This document shows positions 14,795 to 22,929 of a DNA stretch of 64,000 nt, one piece after another (position 1 is the first letter of the stretch; every line of letters starts with the position of its first letter). The stretch covers positions 186,001 through 250,000 of the forward strand of contig NZ_JAETWA010000045.1 of the NCBI RefSeq assembly GCF_016774335.1, in the 5' to 3' direction. This DNA is from Luteimonas saliphila (GTDB lineage: Bacteria > Pseudomonadota > Gammaproteobacteria > Xanthomonadales > Xanthomonadaceae). The notes beneath the pieces are model-generated. The model was not told where the DNA came from, ran no database searches, and saw nothing but the letters and a program-made list of their open reading frames with translations. The position numbers and the translations under genes were made by a program.

Positions 14795-15671
14795 GCTTGT
14801 TCGTGAAGGCTTCCTCGACTCTGAGGCGATCCACGCCCTGAGCGACGCTGCCGAGTGCTTCTTTCACCGTCTGATGCTAGCCGCTGACGATGCCGGACGT
14901 ATGGATGGCCGCGTAGAGATTCTGCGCGCCCGCCTGTTCCCGCTCGATCTCAGCCGCCGAGCCAGTGACGTTGAAAAGACACTTTCGGAATGCGTCTCCC
15001 GCGGCTTGGTTACCCCGTACGAATGGCGGGGGCAGCGGTTCCTGCAAATCACGAAATGGCAGCGGTGTTCGCCTTGCGTGACTTCCAAGTTCCCCTGGCG
15101 GGATGGGTCGTTTCGTTTTGCCTACGTCAAGAGGGAGACGAGGGACGGAGAGAAAGACTTCGTTGCCTCATCCGTAGGCATGTCTATCCCATCCGTAAGG
15201 GATGCCGATCCCATAGCACCCATTACCCCGCCAATGTGCGGAGACGTAGACGGAGACGTAGACGTTGAAGAGCAGGGCGCCTCGCCTGCGGCTCCGCCCC
15301 CCGCTGAACCTGCGGAGAAACAGCCAACGGCGGCACGGCTGCCGGGCGACTGGACGCTCCCTGACGACTGGCGGGCATGGGCTGCTGCCAAGCGCCCGGA
15401 CCTGGACCTGACAGAGCAGGGCGAGAAGTTCGCCGATTTCTGGCGGTCGCAGCCCGGGGTGAAGGGGCGCAAGACCGACTGGCTCGCCACATGGCGCAAC
15501 TGGATTCGCAACGAGAAGCGGGCTGCGGGCTTCTCGCCCCCGGCTGCGGTGAGCCCGCGTCAGCCGCCAGCGGCCGAGGTGATGGCGCGACACCGCCCGG
15601 CGACGGTCGCCGATCCCGCTCGCGTGAAGGACTTGCTCGCTGACTTGGGGAAGGAGTTTGGCCGTGAATGA
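14784..15671 (+). CDS. O-like phage replication initiator
   Basis: 295 residues. The N-terminal 110 residues (VREGFLDSEAIHALSDAAEC onward) resemble the winged-helix replisome organiser of lambdoid phages. A flexible acidic, Pro-rich linker follows, then a C-terminal domain (LPDDWRAWAAAKRPDLDLTE, then FWRSQPGVKGRKTDWLATWR) seen in phage initiators that recruit the helicase loader. No P-like loader or DnaB-like helicase gene follows, so the host supply is probably used. Confidence 0.75.
   Translation: MPNRLVREGFLDSEAIHALSDAAECFFHRLMLAADDAGRMDGRVEILRARLFPLDLSRRASDVEKTLSECVSRGLVTPYEWRGQRFLQITKWQRCSPCVTSKFPWRDGSFRFAYVKRETRDGEKDFVASSVGMSIPSVRDADPIAPITPPMCGDVDGDVDVEEQGASPAAPPPAEPAEKQPTAARLPGDWTLPDDWRAWAAAKRPDLDLTEQGEKFADFWRSQPGVKGRKTDWLATWRNWIRNEKRAAGFSPPAAVSPRQPPAAEVMARHRPATVADPARVKDLLADLGKEFGRE
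15169..15263. other. Possible phage replication origin inside the O-like gene
   Basis: Two imperfect 21-bp direct repeats (CATCCGTAGGCATG at 15169 and CATCCGTAAGGGATG at 15190) are followed by a perfect tandem 12-bp repeat GGAGACGTAGAC (15240-15251 and 15252-15263). Lambda's iterons also sit mid-gene in O, in the linker-coding part. Only two copies of each are present, so this is a weak call. Confidence 0.3.
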
Positions 15672-15864
15672 TTTCGACTGGGACGCAACCTGCGACCGCC
15701 CGCTGACCCGCGAATGCGTGTGGACGCTGATGCAGGCCGGGTGCAACGCGCACGAGATCGCTGCGGCCGGCGGGGTTTCGCTGGTGGTGGCGCTGGGGCT
15801 GATGCACGAGGCCGTACCGCGCCCGGAAGCCAAGCCGGTGCTGCGGATGCGGGAGGCGGCGTGA
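15664..15864 (+). CDS. Small HTH-like phage protein
   Basis: 66 residues from GTG 15664. The segment TRECVWTLMQAGCNAHEIAA resembles a short helix-turn-helix. It overlaps the O-like gene by eight bases and shares GTGA with the next gene. Confidence 0.6.
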   Translation: MNDFDWDATCDRPLTRECVWTLMQAGCNAHEIAAAGGVSLVVALGLMHEAVPRPEAKPVLRMREAA

Positions 15865-16040
15865 AGTGGCTACGCAAATCCAAGTACCACGAAGAAAGCG
15901 ACCCGCCGAGGTACTACCTCGCGGCGGTGAAGGGGCCTGACGGCTGGAAGTTCAGCCTGACGGATGTCAACAAGCTGGTGGGCTGGTACGCCACTGGCGC
16001 AGAGGCGAAGGCGGAGGCGGAGAGACGTGAGCAGAACTGA
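15861..16040 (+). CDS. Small phage protein, unknown
   Basis: 59 residues from GTG 15861. The sequence (SDPPRYYLAAVKGPDGWKFS) suggests a small beta fold with a helical acidic end. No family recognised. Confidence 0.6.
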   Translation: MKWLRKSKYHEESDPPRYYLAAVKGPDGWKFSLTDVNKLVGWYATGAEAKAEAERREQN

Positions 16041-16494
16041 CTATCAGACGCGGAAAATCCTTCTGCGGACGGAAATCCAGCGCGACATGGCGGCGGCTGC
16101 CGTGCGCAATGCGCCGCTTGATGATTCGCGCCCGCTTGAATTCGTGCTGCGCGAGGAAGTCAAGGCCCGCAAGCCTGACCAGAACGCGCTGATGTGGGTG
16201 GGTCCGCTCGCGGACATCGCAGAACAGGGCTACGTCGCCGGACGCACATTCACCGCCGAGGTGTGGCACGAGCACTTCAAGCGCGAATACCTGCCGGAGG
16301 AATTCGACCCGGAGCTGTGCAAGGAGGGTTACCGGAAGTGGGACTACACGCCTGCCGGCGAGCGTGTCCTGGTGGGGTCGACCACGAAGCTGACCATCCG
16401 GGGGTTCGCCCTGTACCTGAAACAGGTGGAGGCATACGCGCAGACCGAGCTAGGCGTGCAGTTCCACGCCAACCCCAAAGGGCTCGCCGCATGA
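16027..16494 (+). CDS. ninB: NinB (Orf-family) recombination protein
   Basis: 155 residues from GTG 16027. The core pattern RPLEFVLREEVKARKPDQNA, the LPEEFDPELCKEGYRKWDYT block and the closing LTIRGFALYLKQVEAYAQTE are hallmarks of lambda NinB/Orf, a DNA-binding recombination mediator that replaces host RecFOR. It sits in a NinB-nuclease-RuvC order typical of lambdoid nin regions. Confidence 0.9.
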   Translation: MSRTDYQTRKILLRTEIQRDMAAAAVRNAPLDDSRPLEFVLREEVKARKPDQNALMWVGPLADIAEQGYVAGRTFTAEVWHEHFKREYLPEEFDPELCKEGYRKWDYTPAGERVLVGSTTKLTIRGFALYLKQVEAYAQTELGVQFHANPKGLAA

Positions 16495-16847
16495 AACCCG
16501 ACCTGCGCGACTACGCGATCCGCGACTTGGGCTGCACAGCATGTTCGTTGTTCGGGCAAAGCCGCGTGCCGTGCGAGAAGCACCATCTAAACGAAGGCGA
16601 CCAGCCGGGACGCAAGCGCCGCGGCGAGGCGTACACGGTCGGCCTGTGCCAGTGGCACCACGTTGGCCGATGTCATTGCACTGGGGCGATCAAGAACTGC
16701 CCGCGCTGCTACGTGACGTATGGCCCGAGCTGGCGGCACCACAAGCGCGAGTTCATCCAGACATTCGGCGACGGCGACGCGTTGCTGGCCTTCCAAAACG
16801 AGAGGATCGAGAAATGGCACAGGGGAACAAAGCCGTGGGCGGCATGA
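16491..16847 (+). CDS. Ref-like RecA-dependent HNH nuclease
   Basis: 118 residues. CTACSLFG and CEKHHLNEG, then TVGLCQWHHVG and CHCTGAIKNCPRCY, give a Cys/His-rich HNH core. The closing KREFIQTFGDGDALLAFQNE matches the tail of the Ref/YbcN recombination-enhancement nucleases (P1 Ref cuts at RecA-made D-loops). The extra CxC...CxxC finger is unusual for the family. Overlaps ninB by four bases. Confidence 0.8.
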   Translation: MKPDLRDYAIRDLGCTACSLFGQSRVPCEKHHLNEGDQPGRKRRGEAYTVGLCQWHHVGRCHCTGAIKNCPRCYVTYGPSWRHHKREFIQTFGDGDALLAFQNERIEKWHRGTKPWAA

Positions 16848-17005
16848 TCGCGAACATGGCAGGACCGAAGTGGACGGACGCGGAGGATGCGGTGGTCCGC
16901 GACCTGTACCCGATGGGCGGCTGGCGTGCTGTGCAGGCGCTGTATCCCGACCGCACCACGGCCGCGATACAAGCCCGCGCATCGCGTCTAGGCGTGCGTG
17001 CCTAG
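16844..17005 (+). CDS. Small SANT/Myb-like DNA-binding protein
   Basis: 53 residues from ATG 16844 (shares ATGA with the upstream stop). KWTDAEDAVVRDLYPMGGWR followed by RTTAAIQARASRLGV is a Myb/SANT-type three-helix domain. ATG 16814 would add ten residues. Likely DNA-binding; target unknown. Confidence 0.65.
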   Translation: MIANMAGPKWTDAEDAVVRDLYPMGGWRAVQALYPDRTTAAIQARASRLGVRA

Positions 17006-17144
17006 CGCGAAGAAGCCGCCGACCGTGGAGCCGCCGGGGTGGCCTGTGCCGTCGCCTGCGGACGACGAAATTCTGCAACTGCAAGCACACGTCAAGCGCG
17101 CATATGGCGCGACGCCCGGAAACCTGACAGCGAGGATTGCGTGA
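16998..17144 (+). CDS. Small Pro-rich phage protein
   Basis: 48 residues from GTG 16998. Begins PSAKKPPTVEPPGWPVPSPA and continues with a helical stretch. Overlaps neighbours at both ends (TGATG at its stop). Weak evidence beyond position. Confidence 0.5.
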   Translation: MPSAKKPPTVEPPGWPVPSPADDEILQLQAHVKRAYGATPGNLTARIA

Positions 17145-17545
17145 TGAAGATTGAGCCGGTTGCGCTGCGCGAGTTGGCGGAAAGTGACATGTTCAGCATG
17201 ACGGAGGTTTTCGTGGCGCTGAACAGCGCGGCCGACACCATCGACACCCTGCGGGCTGAGATTGCGCAGGTCCGCGAGGCATATCTGGATCGAACCGTGG
17301 ATTGCTACTCGCCGGGCGAGGCGCACGACGTAATGCAAGTACGAGTAGAGCGCGCCGAAGCCGAGGCCGATGCGCTGCGGAAGGTGGTCAGCTTTCACAA
17401 GAATGTAGCGGCATCGGTAAGGGACATCCTGGCCGAATGCCGGTCTTATGTGGAGGCGTCGCCCTCGACGATTGGCCGGGCAGAACTGCTTGGCAGAATC
17501 GATTCGGATGCCAACCCGAGCGTGCGCGACTGGAGTGGCGGCTAA
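17144..17545 (+). CDS. Coiled-coil phage protein, unknown
   Basis: 133 residues from ATG 17144. Long helical segments (NSAADTIDTLRAEIAQVREA, VERAEAEADALRKVVSFHKN) predict a coiled coil, a common layout for small phage early proteins. Function unknown. Confidence 0.7.
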   Translation: MKIEPVALRELAESDMFSMTEVFVALNSAADTIDTLRAEIAQVREAYLDRTVDCYSPGEAHDVMQVRVERAEAEADALRKVVSFHKNVAASVRDILAECRSYVEASPSTIGRAELLGRIDSDANPSVRDWSGG

Positions 17546-17585
17546 TGGGCGTTGCAATCGACGCCGCCACAAAGGAGCAGGGCTG

Positions 17586-17780
17586 ATGGACAAGCCGAAC
17601 ATCATCCGTGGCGTCGTGTTCCGCGAACGCGACAGCGTCGGCCTTGACCGGTTCGAGGTCTGCGTTTCTGAGGACGTGATCACGATGAACGCGGACCAGC
17701 TTCCCGACGACATGACGGAATGGCAGGCGCGGTGCGTGGCGGAAATGCTGCTGGCTGCGGCTGTGGAGTTGGGCGAGTGA
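17586..17780 (+). CDS. Small phage protein, unknown
   Basis: 64 residues from ATG 17586 with AAGGAG upstream. Acidic (DQLPDDMTEWQARCVAEMLL) and overlaps the RuvC gene by GTGA. Confidence 0.65.
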   Translation: MDKPNIIRGVVFRERDSVGLDRFEVCVSEDVITMNADQLPDDMTEWQARCVAEMLLAAAVELGE

Positions 17781-18253
17781 GCGGCGTCCGCTTCGCCATC
17801 GGTATCGACCCCGGCCTTTCCGGCGCCATTGCCCTGATCCGTGACGGCGAGTTCGCCGAGGTCCGCGACATGCCCACGATGGCGCGCGGGACGGGCAATA
17901 AGCAGCAGGTCAACGCCGCCGAGATCGGCAAGCTGCTGCGCGAGTGGCCGCCGTGCCCGAGCTTCATCGAGCAAGTGGGCGCGATGCCGGGGCAGGGCGT
18001 GTCGTCAATGTTCAACTTCGGCAAGGCGACGGGGGCGTGTCTCGGCGCGCTGGCGGCCCTGCAGTTTCCGGTGACTCACGTCACGCCGGTCAAGTGGAAG
18101 CGGTATTTCAATCTGATCGGCAAGGACAAGGACATGGCCAGGACGGTAGCGCAGGAGCTGATGCCTACCGCGCCACTGGCACGAAAGATGGATTGCGGTC
18201 GGGCCGATGCTCTGCTGATCGGGCTTTGGGGTTACAGGCAGCTAGGGGGCTGA
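17777..18253 (+). CDS. ruvC: RuvC-family Holliday junction resolvase
   Basis: 158 residues from GTG 17777. RNase H-fold motifs: first acidic residue in AIGIDPGLSGAIALI, Glu in SFIEQVGAMPGQGVSSMFNF, and the final acidic pair in KMDCGRADALLIG. This is the phage lineage of RuvC that resolves branched DNA before packaging, here taking the place of lambda Rap/RusA. Confidence 0.92.
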   Translation: MSGVRFAIGIDPGLSGAIALIRDGEFAEVRDMPTMARGTGNKQQVNAAEIGKLLREWPPCPSFIEQVGAMPGQGVSSMFNFGKATGACLGALAALQFPVTHVTPVKWKRYFNLIGKDKDMARTVAQELMPTAPLARKMDCGRADALLIGLWGYRQLGG

Positions 18254-18254
18254 C

Positions 18255-18536
18255 ATGTCATTCGACGCGGTGAGGGACTTGATACGCGACGCCGAGCGGG
18301 CAGCGGCGCTTGCCGGGATTCCGGCGGCCAAGGCGGCGGAGGTGCTGATCCGCGCCGAGGAAGAACTGATGCAGGCGCTACTTGCCAGCCAGCGGGCAGA
18401 GCGACAACTGCTGCTGGAGCTGCGCGATCGTGGCGCGACGGAGCTTGCGAAACAGCGCGGGGTAAGTCGCGCGCAGGTGTACGTCCTGCGGGATCGTGCG
18501 CTTAACAAACTGTCCAGAATCGCTGTTCAAGGCTAG
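18255..18536 (+). CDS. Small HTH regulator-like protein
   Basis: 93 residues, helical throughout. The C-terminal third (TELAKQRGVSRAQVYVLRDR) is a clear helix-turn-helix of sigma-region-4 type. It could be a late regulator; that is inference from the motif and position. Confidence 0.65.
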   Translation: MSFDAVRDLIRDAERAAALAGIPAAKAAEVLIRAEEELMQALLASQRAERQLLLELRDRGATELAKQRGVSRAQVYVLRDRALNKLSRIAVQG

Positions 18537-18589
18537 ACACTCGGGCTTGAAGATGGCAGTCATCGAAGGTCCGCAAAGGAGCGGCAACG

Positions 18590-18781
18590 ATGGCACAGCA
18601 GACAAGCAGCGGCGGGATCGGGTTCGTCGGGCTGCTCACAATCGTTTTCATCACGCTCAAGCTGACGGGCGTCATTTCGTGGTCGTGGCTTTGGGTGCTT
18701 TCGCCTCTGTGGATCGGCTTCGCGTTCTGGCTGGCTATCGTGGCGCTGATCATCGGCATCGCCGCCCTAGCTGGCCGCTGA
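18590..18781 (+). CDS. Small two-pass membrane protein
   Basis: 63 residues behind AAGGAGC. Two hydrophobic helices (FVGLLTIVFITLKLTGVISW and IGFAFWLAIVALIIGIAALA). Proteins of this shape are frequent in phage early regions; function unknown. Confidence 0.7.
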   Translation: MAQQTSSGGIGFVGLLTIVFITLKLTGVISWSWLWVLSPLWIGFAFWLAIVALIIGIAALAGR

Positions 18782-18782
18782 C

Positions 18783-19343
18783 ATGGCCGCCCTGATCGGA
18801 ATCGCGGGGCACAAGCAGGCAGGCAAGACGATGCTTGCCGAGATGCTGGCCCGCCGGCTCAACCTGACGCACGACAGCTTCGCCGCGCCGATCCGTGAGG
18901 CGGTGGCGCGCATTCTCGGGATCTCCGTGGACGCGCTGGAGGTCCGCAAGGAAACCCCGGTGCCGTGGCTGGGCGGCAAGACGCCGCGCTACCTGATGCA
19001 GACCTTCGGGACCGAGTGGGGACGGGAGATGATCGACCCCGACATTTGGGTCAAGGCGCTGATCCAGCGTGTGGCGGGTGAGGGCGCGGTGGTGTCCGAC
19101 GTGCGCTTCGCCAACGAAGCCGAGGCGATCCGCAACAGCGGCGGCCGGGTGATCCGGCTGGTGCGCCCGGGATTCCTGTCGCACGACCGACACGTCAGCG
19201 AAACGCCGATCCCGGCGGAGCTGGTAGACGCCGAACTGGTCAACGACGGCCCCGCGTTCGAGCTGGTGCAGAAGGCGCTGGAAGTGCTGGGCGGGCAGGA
19301 CAGCGACCGAATCCCTGTGTACCCGTCGGGAGACGAGGAATGA
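18783..19343 (+). CDS. Deoxynucleoside monophosphate kinase
   Basis: 186 residues. The P-loop GIAGHKQAGKTMLAEMLARR, the lid-like KTPRYLMQTFGTEWGRE and the VVSDVRFANEAEAIR segment are those of phage dNMP kinases (T4 gp1-like), which feed dNTP synthesis for phage replication. Overlaps the next gene by four bases. Confidence 0.88.
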   Translation: MAALIGIAGHKQAGKTMLAEMLARRLNLTHDSFAAPIREAVARILGISVDALEVRKETPVPWLGGKTPRYLMQTFGTEWGREMIDPDIWVKALIQRVAGEGAVVSDVRFANEAEAIRNSGGRVIRLVRPGFLSHDRHVSETPIPAELVDAELVNDGPAFELVQKALEVLGGQDSDRIPVYPSGDEE

Positions 19344-20089
19344 AGCTCCTGACGATAGACATCGAGACGCGGCCGCTTGTCGCCCGGACCTGGGGCCTGT
19401 GGGGCCAGAACATCGGAATCAATCAGATCGTGGACTCCGGCGGCCTGCTGTGCTTCGCGGCCAAGTTCCACGGCGAACGGAAGATGCACTTTCACTCCGC
19501 ATGGGAGGACGGTGAGAAGGGCATGGCCCGCCGCCTGCACAAGCTGCTGGACGAGGCGGATGCGGTGGCCGGCTGGAACTCGGACAAGTTTGACGTTCGG
19601 TGGATTCAGGCCCAATTTCTGCAGCACGGCATGACGAAGCCTTCGTCGTTCGTGAAGGTGGACCTGATGAAGTCCGTCAAGCGACAGGTCTACCTGCCGA
19701 GCTACAAGCTGGACTTCGTGGCCCGGTGGCTGGGTATCGGCAAGAAGGTCCGCACGGGCGGTTTCGACCTGTGGACCGACGTGCTGGCCGGCGACCCCAA
19801 GGCTCAGGCCCTTATGCGCCGGTACAACATCGGCGACGTGAAGCTGACGGAACAGGTGTTCGACCGGCTCAACGCACGCGGGTGGGTGCTGGGACTGCCC
19901 AATGCGGCGGTCGAGGGCGGCACGTGCTGCAGCAACCCGACTTGCGGCAGCGACCGCCTGCAGCGGCGCGGCTACTCGGTGACCAAGACGCGCCGGTACG
20001 CCCGCTTTCAGTGTCGAGACTGCGGATCGTGGTCCCAAGCCACGCACTCAGAGCCCGGTAGCGCCAAAGTGAAACCGGTGGCGGCATGA
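19340..20089 (+). CDS. DnaQ-like (DEDDy) exonuclease with C-terminal zinc ribbon
   Basis: 249 residues. Exo motifs: LTIDIET (residues 4-10), AGWNSDKFDVRWI, and YNIGDVKLTEQVF with the Y-x3-D spacing of DEDDy nucleases. Residues about 195-230 carry CSNPTCG and CRDCG, a four-Cys zinc ribbon of the type found on nucleic-acid enzymes. Likely a 3'-5' exonuclease; substrate unknown. Confidence 0.82.
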   Translation: MKLLTIDIETRPLVARTWGLWGQNIGINQIVDSGGLLCFAAKFHGERKMHFHSAWEDGEKGMARRLHKLLDEADAVAGWNSDKFDVRWIQAQFLQHGMTKPSSFVKVDLMKSVKRQVYLPSYKLDFVARWLGIGKKVRTGGFDLWTDVLAGDPKAQALMRRYNIGDVKLTEQVFDRLNARGWVLGLPNAAVEGGTCCSNPTCGSDRLQRRGYSVTKTRRYARFQCRDCGSWSQATHSEPGSAKVKPVAA

Positions 20090-20562
20090 ACGAGAAGCGA
20101 TGCCCCCAATGCGACTGCATCAAGCCCCTCGACGCGTTTGGTATGACCACAAGGCAACTAGCGCAGGGGCGCGTCCAACGCCGACAGTCCTACTGCAAGC
20201 CGTGTCGCGTTCGGATTCAGACGGAGCGTGACAAGCGGCTGCCCGACAGGCTGAAGGAGAATCGTAGGCGCATGAAGCTGCGAAAGAACTATGGCATCAC
20301 TCCTGAGCAGCACAAGCGGCAGATTGCCGGCCAAGGCGGCAAGTGCGCCATCTGTCAGTGCGGGCTTGCTGACCTGTCTCCCCAGTCTGTGCACGTAGAT
20401 CACTGCCACGCAAGCGGGACACTTCGCGGGGTCCTCTGTGGATCGTGCAATGTGGGCCTAGGCAGCTTCCGGGACAGCGAGCAATTCCTCCTGCGGGCGA
20501 TTACCTACCTGCGCGCTGGCGGCGTGTGGATCCACGCGGAAACGTTTCGGGAGGCCGCATGA
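20086..20562 (+). CDS. Recombination endonuclease VII-like HNH nuclease
   Basis: 158 residues. N-terminal CPQCDCIK...CKPCR zinc site, then YGITPEQHKRQIAGQGGKCA and HVDHCHASGTLRGVLCGSCN, the endonuclease VII fold that cleaves branched DNA before packaging. A RuvC-type resolvase is also present, so the phage may carry two junction-cutting enzymes. Confidence 0.88.
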   Translation: MNEKRCPQCDCIKPLDAFGMTTRQLAQGRVQRRQSYCKPCRVRIQTERDKRLPDRLKENRRRMKLRKNYGITPEQHKRQIAGQGGKCAICQCGLADLSPQSVHVDHCHASGTLRGVLCGSCNVGLGSFRDSEQFLLRAITYLRAGGVWIHAETFREAA

Positions 20563-21134
20563 CCATCCTGACCCCCAAGGTGCGCGGCCACGAGGAACCG
20601 GACGTTCACGACGAGGTGGCGAAGCGCGTTGCGTCGTGGTGGTGGGGCGGTGGCGACGAGGACATCGCCAGCCACCTGTCTGCGGCCAGGATCATTGCCC
20701 GCGACCCGATCCACGAGGCGATTTACCTCGCCCGCGTGGCGGACGACACGAGCAAGTACCGCCAGCTCAAGGATTGGGCCTATGGCGTGGCCGTGGAGTA
20801 CGCCGGGGCCAAGGGTAGCGCGCAGCGTCGGCGCAGCCTTGTGGAGTCGTACAGGACCGACTGGGGGCATCAGGCGGCCCGTGATGGGCTGGCCCGCGCG
20901 CTTTGGCCTTCGGAGGTCGAGTACATGCCGGGCGTGAACAAGCAGGCGGCCCGGTTCGGCGTGGGCAATCAAGCCTACCAGCGCGTTCGCGACGAGGTGC
21001 AGAGCCGGGCGCTCGATGGGTTCGTGGAGTACATGTTCGACCTTGGCTGCTTGGCGCAGGGCCGATGGACGCAGCACATGATCCTGCGGTGGGAAGCGGC
21101 GACCGGTGCGGATTTCCGGCACGCGCTTATCTAG
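20559..21134 (+). CDS. Candidate late antiterminator (Q-like position)
   Basis: 191 residues from ATG 20559, last gene before the long untranslated region and the late operon. Mostly helical, with a helix-turn-helix-like stretch (AARFGVGNQAYQRVRDEVQS). The place is that of lambda Q or a similar late activator. I see no direct sequence signature of a Q family, so the role is inferred from context. Confidence 0.55.
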   Translation: MTILTPKVRGHEEPDVHDEVAKRVASWWWGGGDEDIASHLSAARIIARDPIHEAIYLARVADDTSKYRQLKDWAYGVAVEYAGAKGSAQRRRSLVESYRTDWGHQAARDGLARALWPSEVEYMPGVNKQAARFGVGNQAYQRVRDEVQSRALDGFVEYMFDLGCLAQGRWTQHMILRWEAATGADFRHALI

Positions 21135-21482
21135 GATGGGTTATCGGGCATTTATGCCATGGTAGAGGCTTGGGGTCATTGCACCCGCCCGGCCACGGCA
21201 ACACTCACGCTGCGCGCTGACGAGCAGCCGCGACCGCCGTTGTAGCAGCGCAAGCTCGCCGGGAACCTATTGCAGCAAGCGTCAGTTGGGCCGGCAAGAA
21301 CCGGTCGCTGTCTCGTGGCAGTCACCCGCGAGGACGTGGGCTAAGGCCATAGCCCTGCTGCACAACCGGTCGTCCAAGCGACCCCGGATCGCGTAACCGG
21401 GCACCTACAACTCGCCACCCCTGACGAATAGCCGGGGGTTTTGGCGGCTACTCGCCATCCGTGGCGACTCCACGAGGACCGC
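21135..21482 (+). other. 348-bp untranslated late-leader region
   Basis: No credible gene. Contains a perfect short palindrome GGCATTTATGCC (21147-21158), a hairpin GGGCTA-AGGCCA-TAGCCC (21338-21355) and, near 21417-21443, a C-run/G-run pair followed by TTTT that looks like a weak terminator. The location between the Q-like gene and the late genes matches the lambda pR'-tR' leader, where late transcription starts, pauses and is antiterminated. Confidence 0.5.
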
Positions 21483-21722
21483 ATGACCGAGCCCGAGGAA
21501 ATCGAGGACGACGCCGAATTCGACTACGGCCCGACTGTCCCGGTGATCCTCGGGGCTGAGGACGTGGCGATCCCTGACCCCGACCTGCTTTGCCGGGAAT
21601 CTGGCGCGGAGGGCGTGCTGGCGATCCGGATCACGCATGACTTGGACGTTGAGTATCTGGACGGTGCGTCGAGGGTGTGGCTGTCGGCATCGGTTCCGGC
21701 GGGGCCGCGCAGGCAGAACTAG
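21483..21722 (+). CDS. Small acidic phage protein
   Basis: 79 residues from ATG 21483 with GAGGACC upstream. Strongly acidic start (TEPEEIEDDAEFDYG) followed by beta segments. First gene after the leader region; function unknown. Confidence 0.65.
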   Translation: MTEPEEIEDDAEFDYGPTVPVILGAEDVAIPDPDLLCRESGAEGVLAIRITHDLDVEYLDGASRVWLSASVPAGPRRQN

Positions 21723-21758
21723 CTATACCACGACGCCGGTAAAACCGGGGCCAACAGG

Positions 21759-22223
21759 GTGGTGACATTGAGACAGGGCGAACTGCGATCCTTGGCGGAC
21801 TGGTTGTCTGACAGGTCGATTCTCGTTATCCCACGCCGGCCCGGAATGGAGAGCGCTTGCCTCGAATGGCAGGGCGCTACATCGATTGGCGGGTACGGGA
21901 AAGGGAAGTGGTACGGCAGAACGGTTGCCGCGCATCGTGCGGCATGGGAAGACGCGAACGGGCCGATCCCTGCCGGCAAATGGGTGTTGCACCGTTGCGA
22001 CAACCCGTTGTGTTGCCGGGTGAGCCACCTTTTCATCGGCACGCCGCAAGAAAACTCTGCCGACATGGTGGCGAAGGGGCGTGCCCGCAACGGGTCTCTC
22101 TCGGGCGAGACCCGCCACCGTATTGCTGTGGACGAGAGGCCGCATCGCGAGATCGCCGACGAGTACGGCATTACGCAGACCACGGTTTACAGGATTAAGC
22201 AGGCTGCGCGTCGGGCTGCGTGA
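21759..22223 (+). CDS. HNH endonuclease with C-terminal helix-turn-helix
   Basis: 154 residues. CLEWQG, the AHRAAWEDANGPIPAGKWVL block and HRCDNPLCCRVSHLFIGTPQ form an HNH_3-type site, and ENSADMVAKGR follows as in many free-standing homing nucleases. The last 30 residues (HREIADEYGITQTTVYRIKQ) add a helix-turn-helix for target binding. Confidence 0.88.
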   Translation: MVTLRQGELRSLADWLSDRSILVIPRRPGMESACLEWQGATSIGGYGKGKWYGRTVAAHRAAWEDANGPIPAGKWVLHRCDNPLCCRVSHLFIGTPQENSADMVAKGRARNGSLSGETRHRIAVDERPHREIADEYGITQTTVYRIKQAARRAA

Positions 22224-22249
22224 CGTGGGTTAACAGGGGGCGGCATGTG

Positions 22250-22480
22250 ATGAGGGACCAGATCGACGCCACGGGCGTCGTAGTCGGCAAGCTGAGCGCC
22301 TACGGCGGCGGCGCGAGCGCGATTTTCTTCGGGCTGTCCGCCAGCGAGTTCGCCGCGATAGTCGGCGCCGTGGTGGCCGTGATCGGCTTGGCGGTGCAGT
22401 GGGTGTTCAACCGCCGCCGTGATCGCCGGGAGCAGGCGGAACACGCCGCCCGGATGCGGACGTACGGGATCGGCAAGTGA
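22250..22480 (+). CDS. Class II-type holin
   Basis: 76 residues from ATG 22250. A weakly hydrophobic first segment (GKLSAYGGGASAIFFGLSAS), a second strong one (FAAIVGAVVAVIGLAVQWVF) and a basic tail (NRRRDRREQAEHAARMRTYG) match S21-like pinholins and holins. It overlaps the lysozyme gene by four bases, so it sets lysis time for that enzyme. Confidence 0.85.
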   Translation: MRDQIDATGVVVGKLSAYGGGASAIFFGLSASEFAAIVGAVVAVIGLAVQWVFNRRRDRREQAEHAARMRTYGIGK

Positions 22481-22929
22481 AAGCGAAGGTCGTGGGAGGG
22501 GGTGCCGCTGCGGTGCTGCTGGCCGCAATCGCGCTGATCGCCCCGTGGGAGGGGCTGCGGACCGATCCGTATCAGGACATTGTGGGCGTCTGGACGGTCT
22601 GCTACGGCGAGACGAACGTCGAGATGCGCCGCTACACGCCCGCCGAGTGCGAGGCGATGCTGGGCGAGAGCGTCGGGCGCTACGTGGAAGGCGTGGCGAA
22701 GTGCATCAATCGGCCGCTGACCGTGAATCAGTGGGCGGCCATCGGTTCGTGGACCTACAACGTGGGCGCCAAGGCGGCCTGCAACTCCACCCTGGTCCGC
22801 CAGATCAACGCCGGCCAGCCTGCATCGACATGGTGCCGGCAGCTGCTGCGGTGGAATCGCGCGGGCGGTCGAGAGGTCCGGGGCCTGACGAACAGGCGGA
22901 AGGCTGAATTCGAGGTGTGTCTGCGATGA
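22477..22929 (+). CDS. Endolysin, T4-type lysozyme with signal-arrest-release anchor
   Basis: 150 residues. The N-terminal 22 residues (AAAVLLAAIALIAP) form a weakly hydrophobic Ala/Gly-rich helix like the SAR anchor of R21. The GH24 active site follows: Glu in WEGLRTDPY, Asp in YQDIVGVW, Thr in CYGET. It cleaves peptidoglycan glycan strands after holin-driven release. Overlaps holin and the following small gene by four bases each. Confidence 0.92.
   Translation: MKAKVVGGGAAAVLLAAIALIAPWEGLRTDPYQDIVGVWTVCYGETNVEMRRYTPAECEAMLGESVGRYVEGVAKCINRPLTVNQWAAIGSWTYNVGAKAACNSTLVRQINAGQPASTWCRQLLRWNRAGGREVRGLTNRRKAEFEVCLR

Noticed and set aside
17545-17586. 14-codon frame before the gene at 17586
   Set aside because: Too short and simply contains the ribosome site of the next gene.
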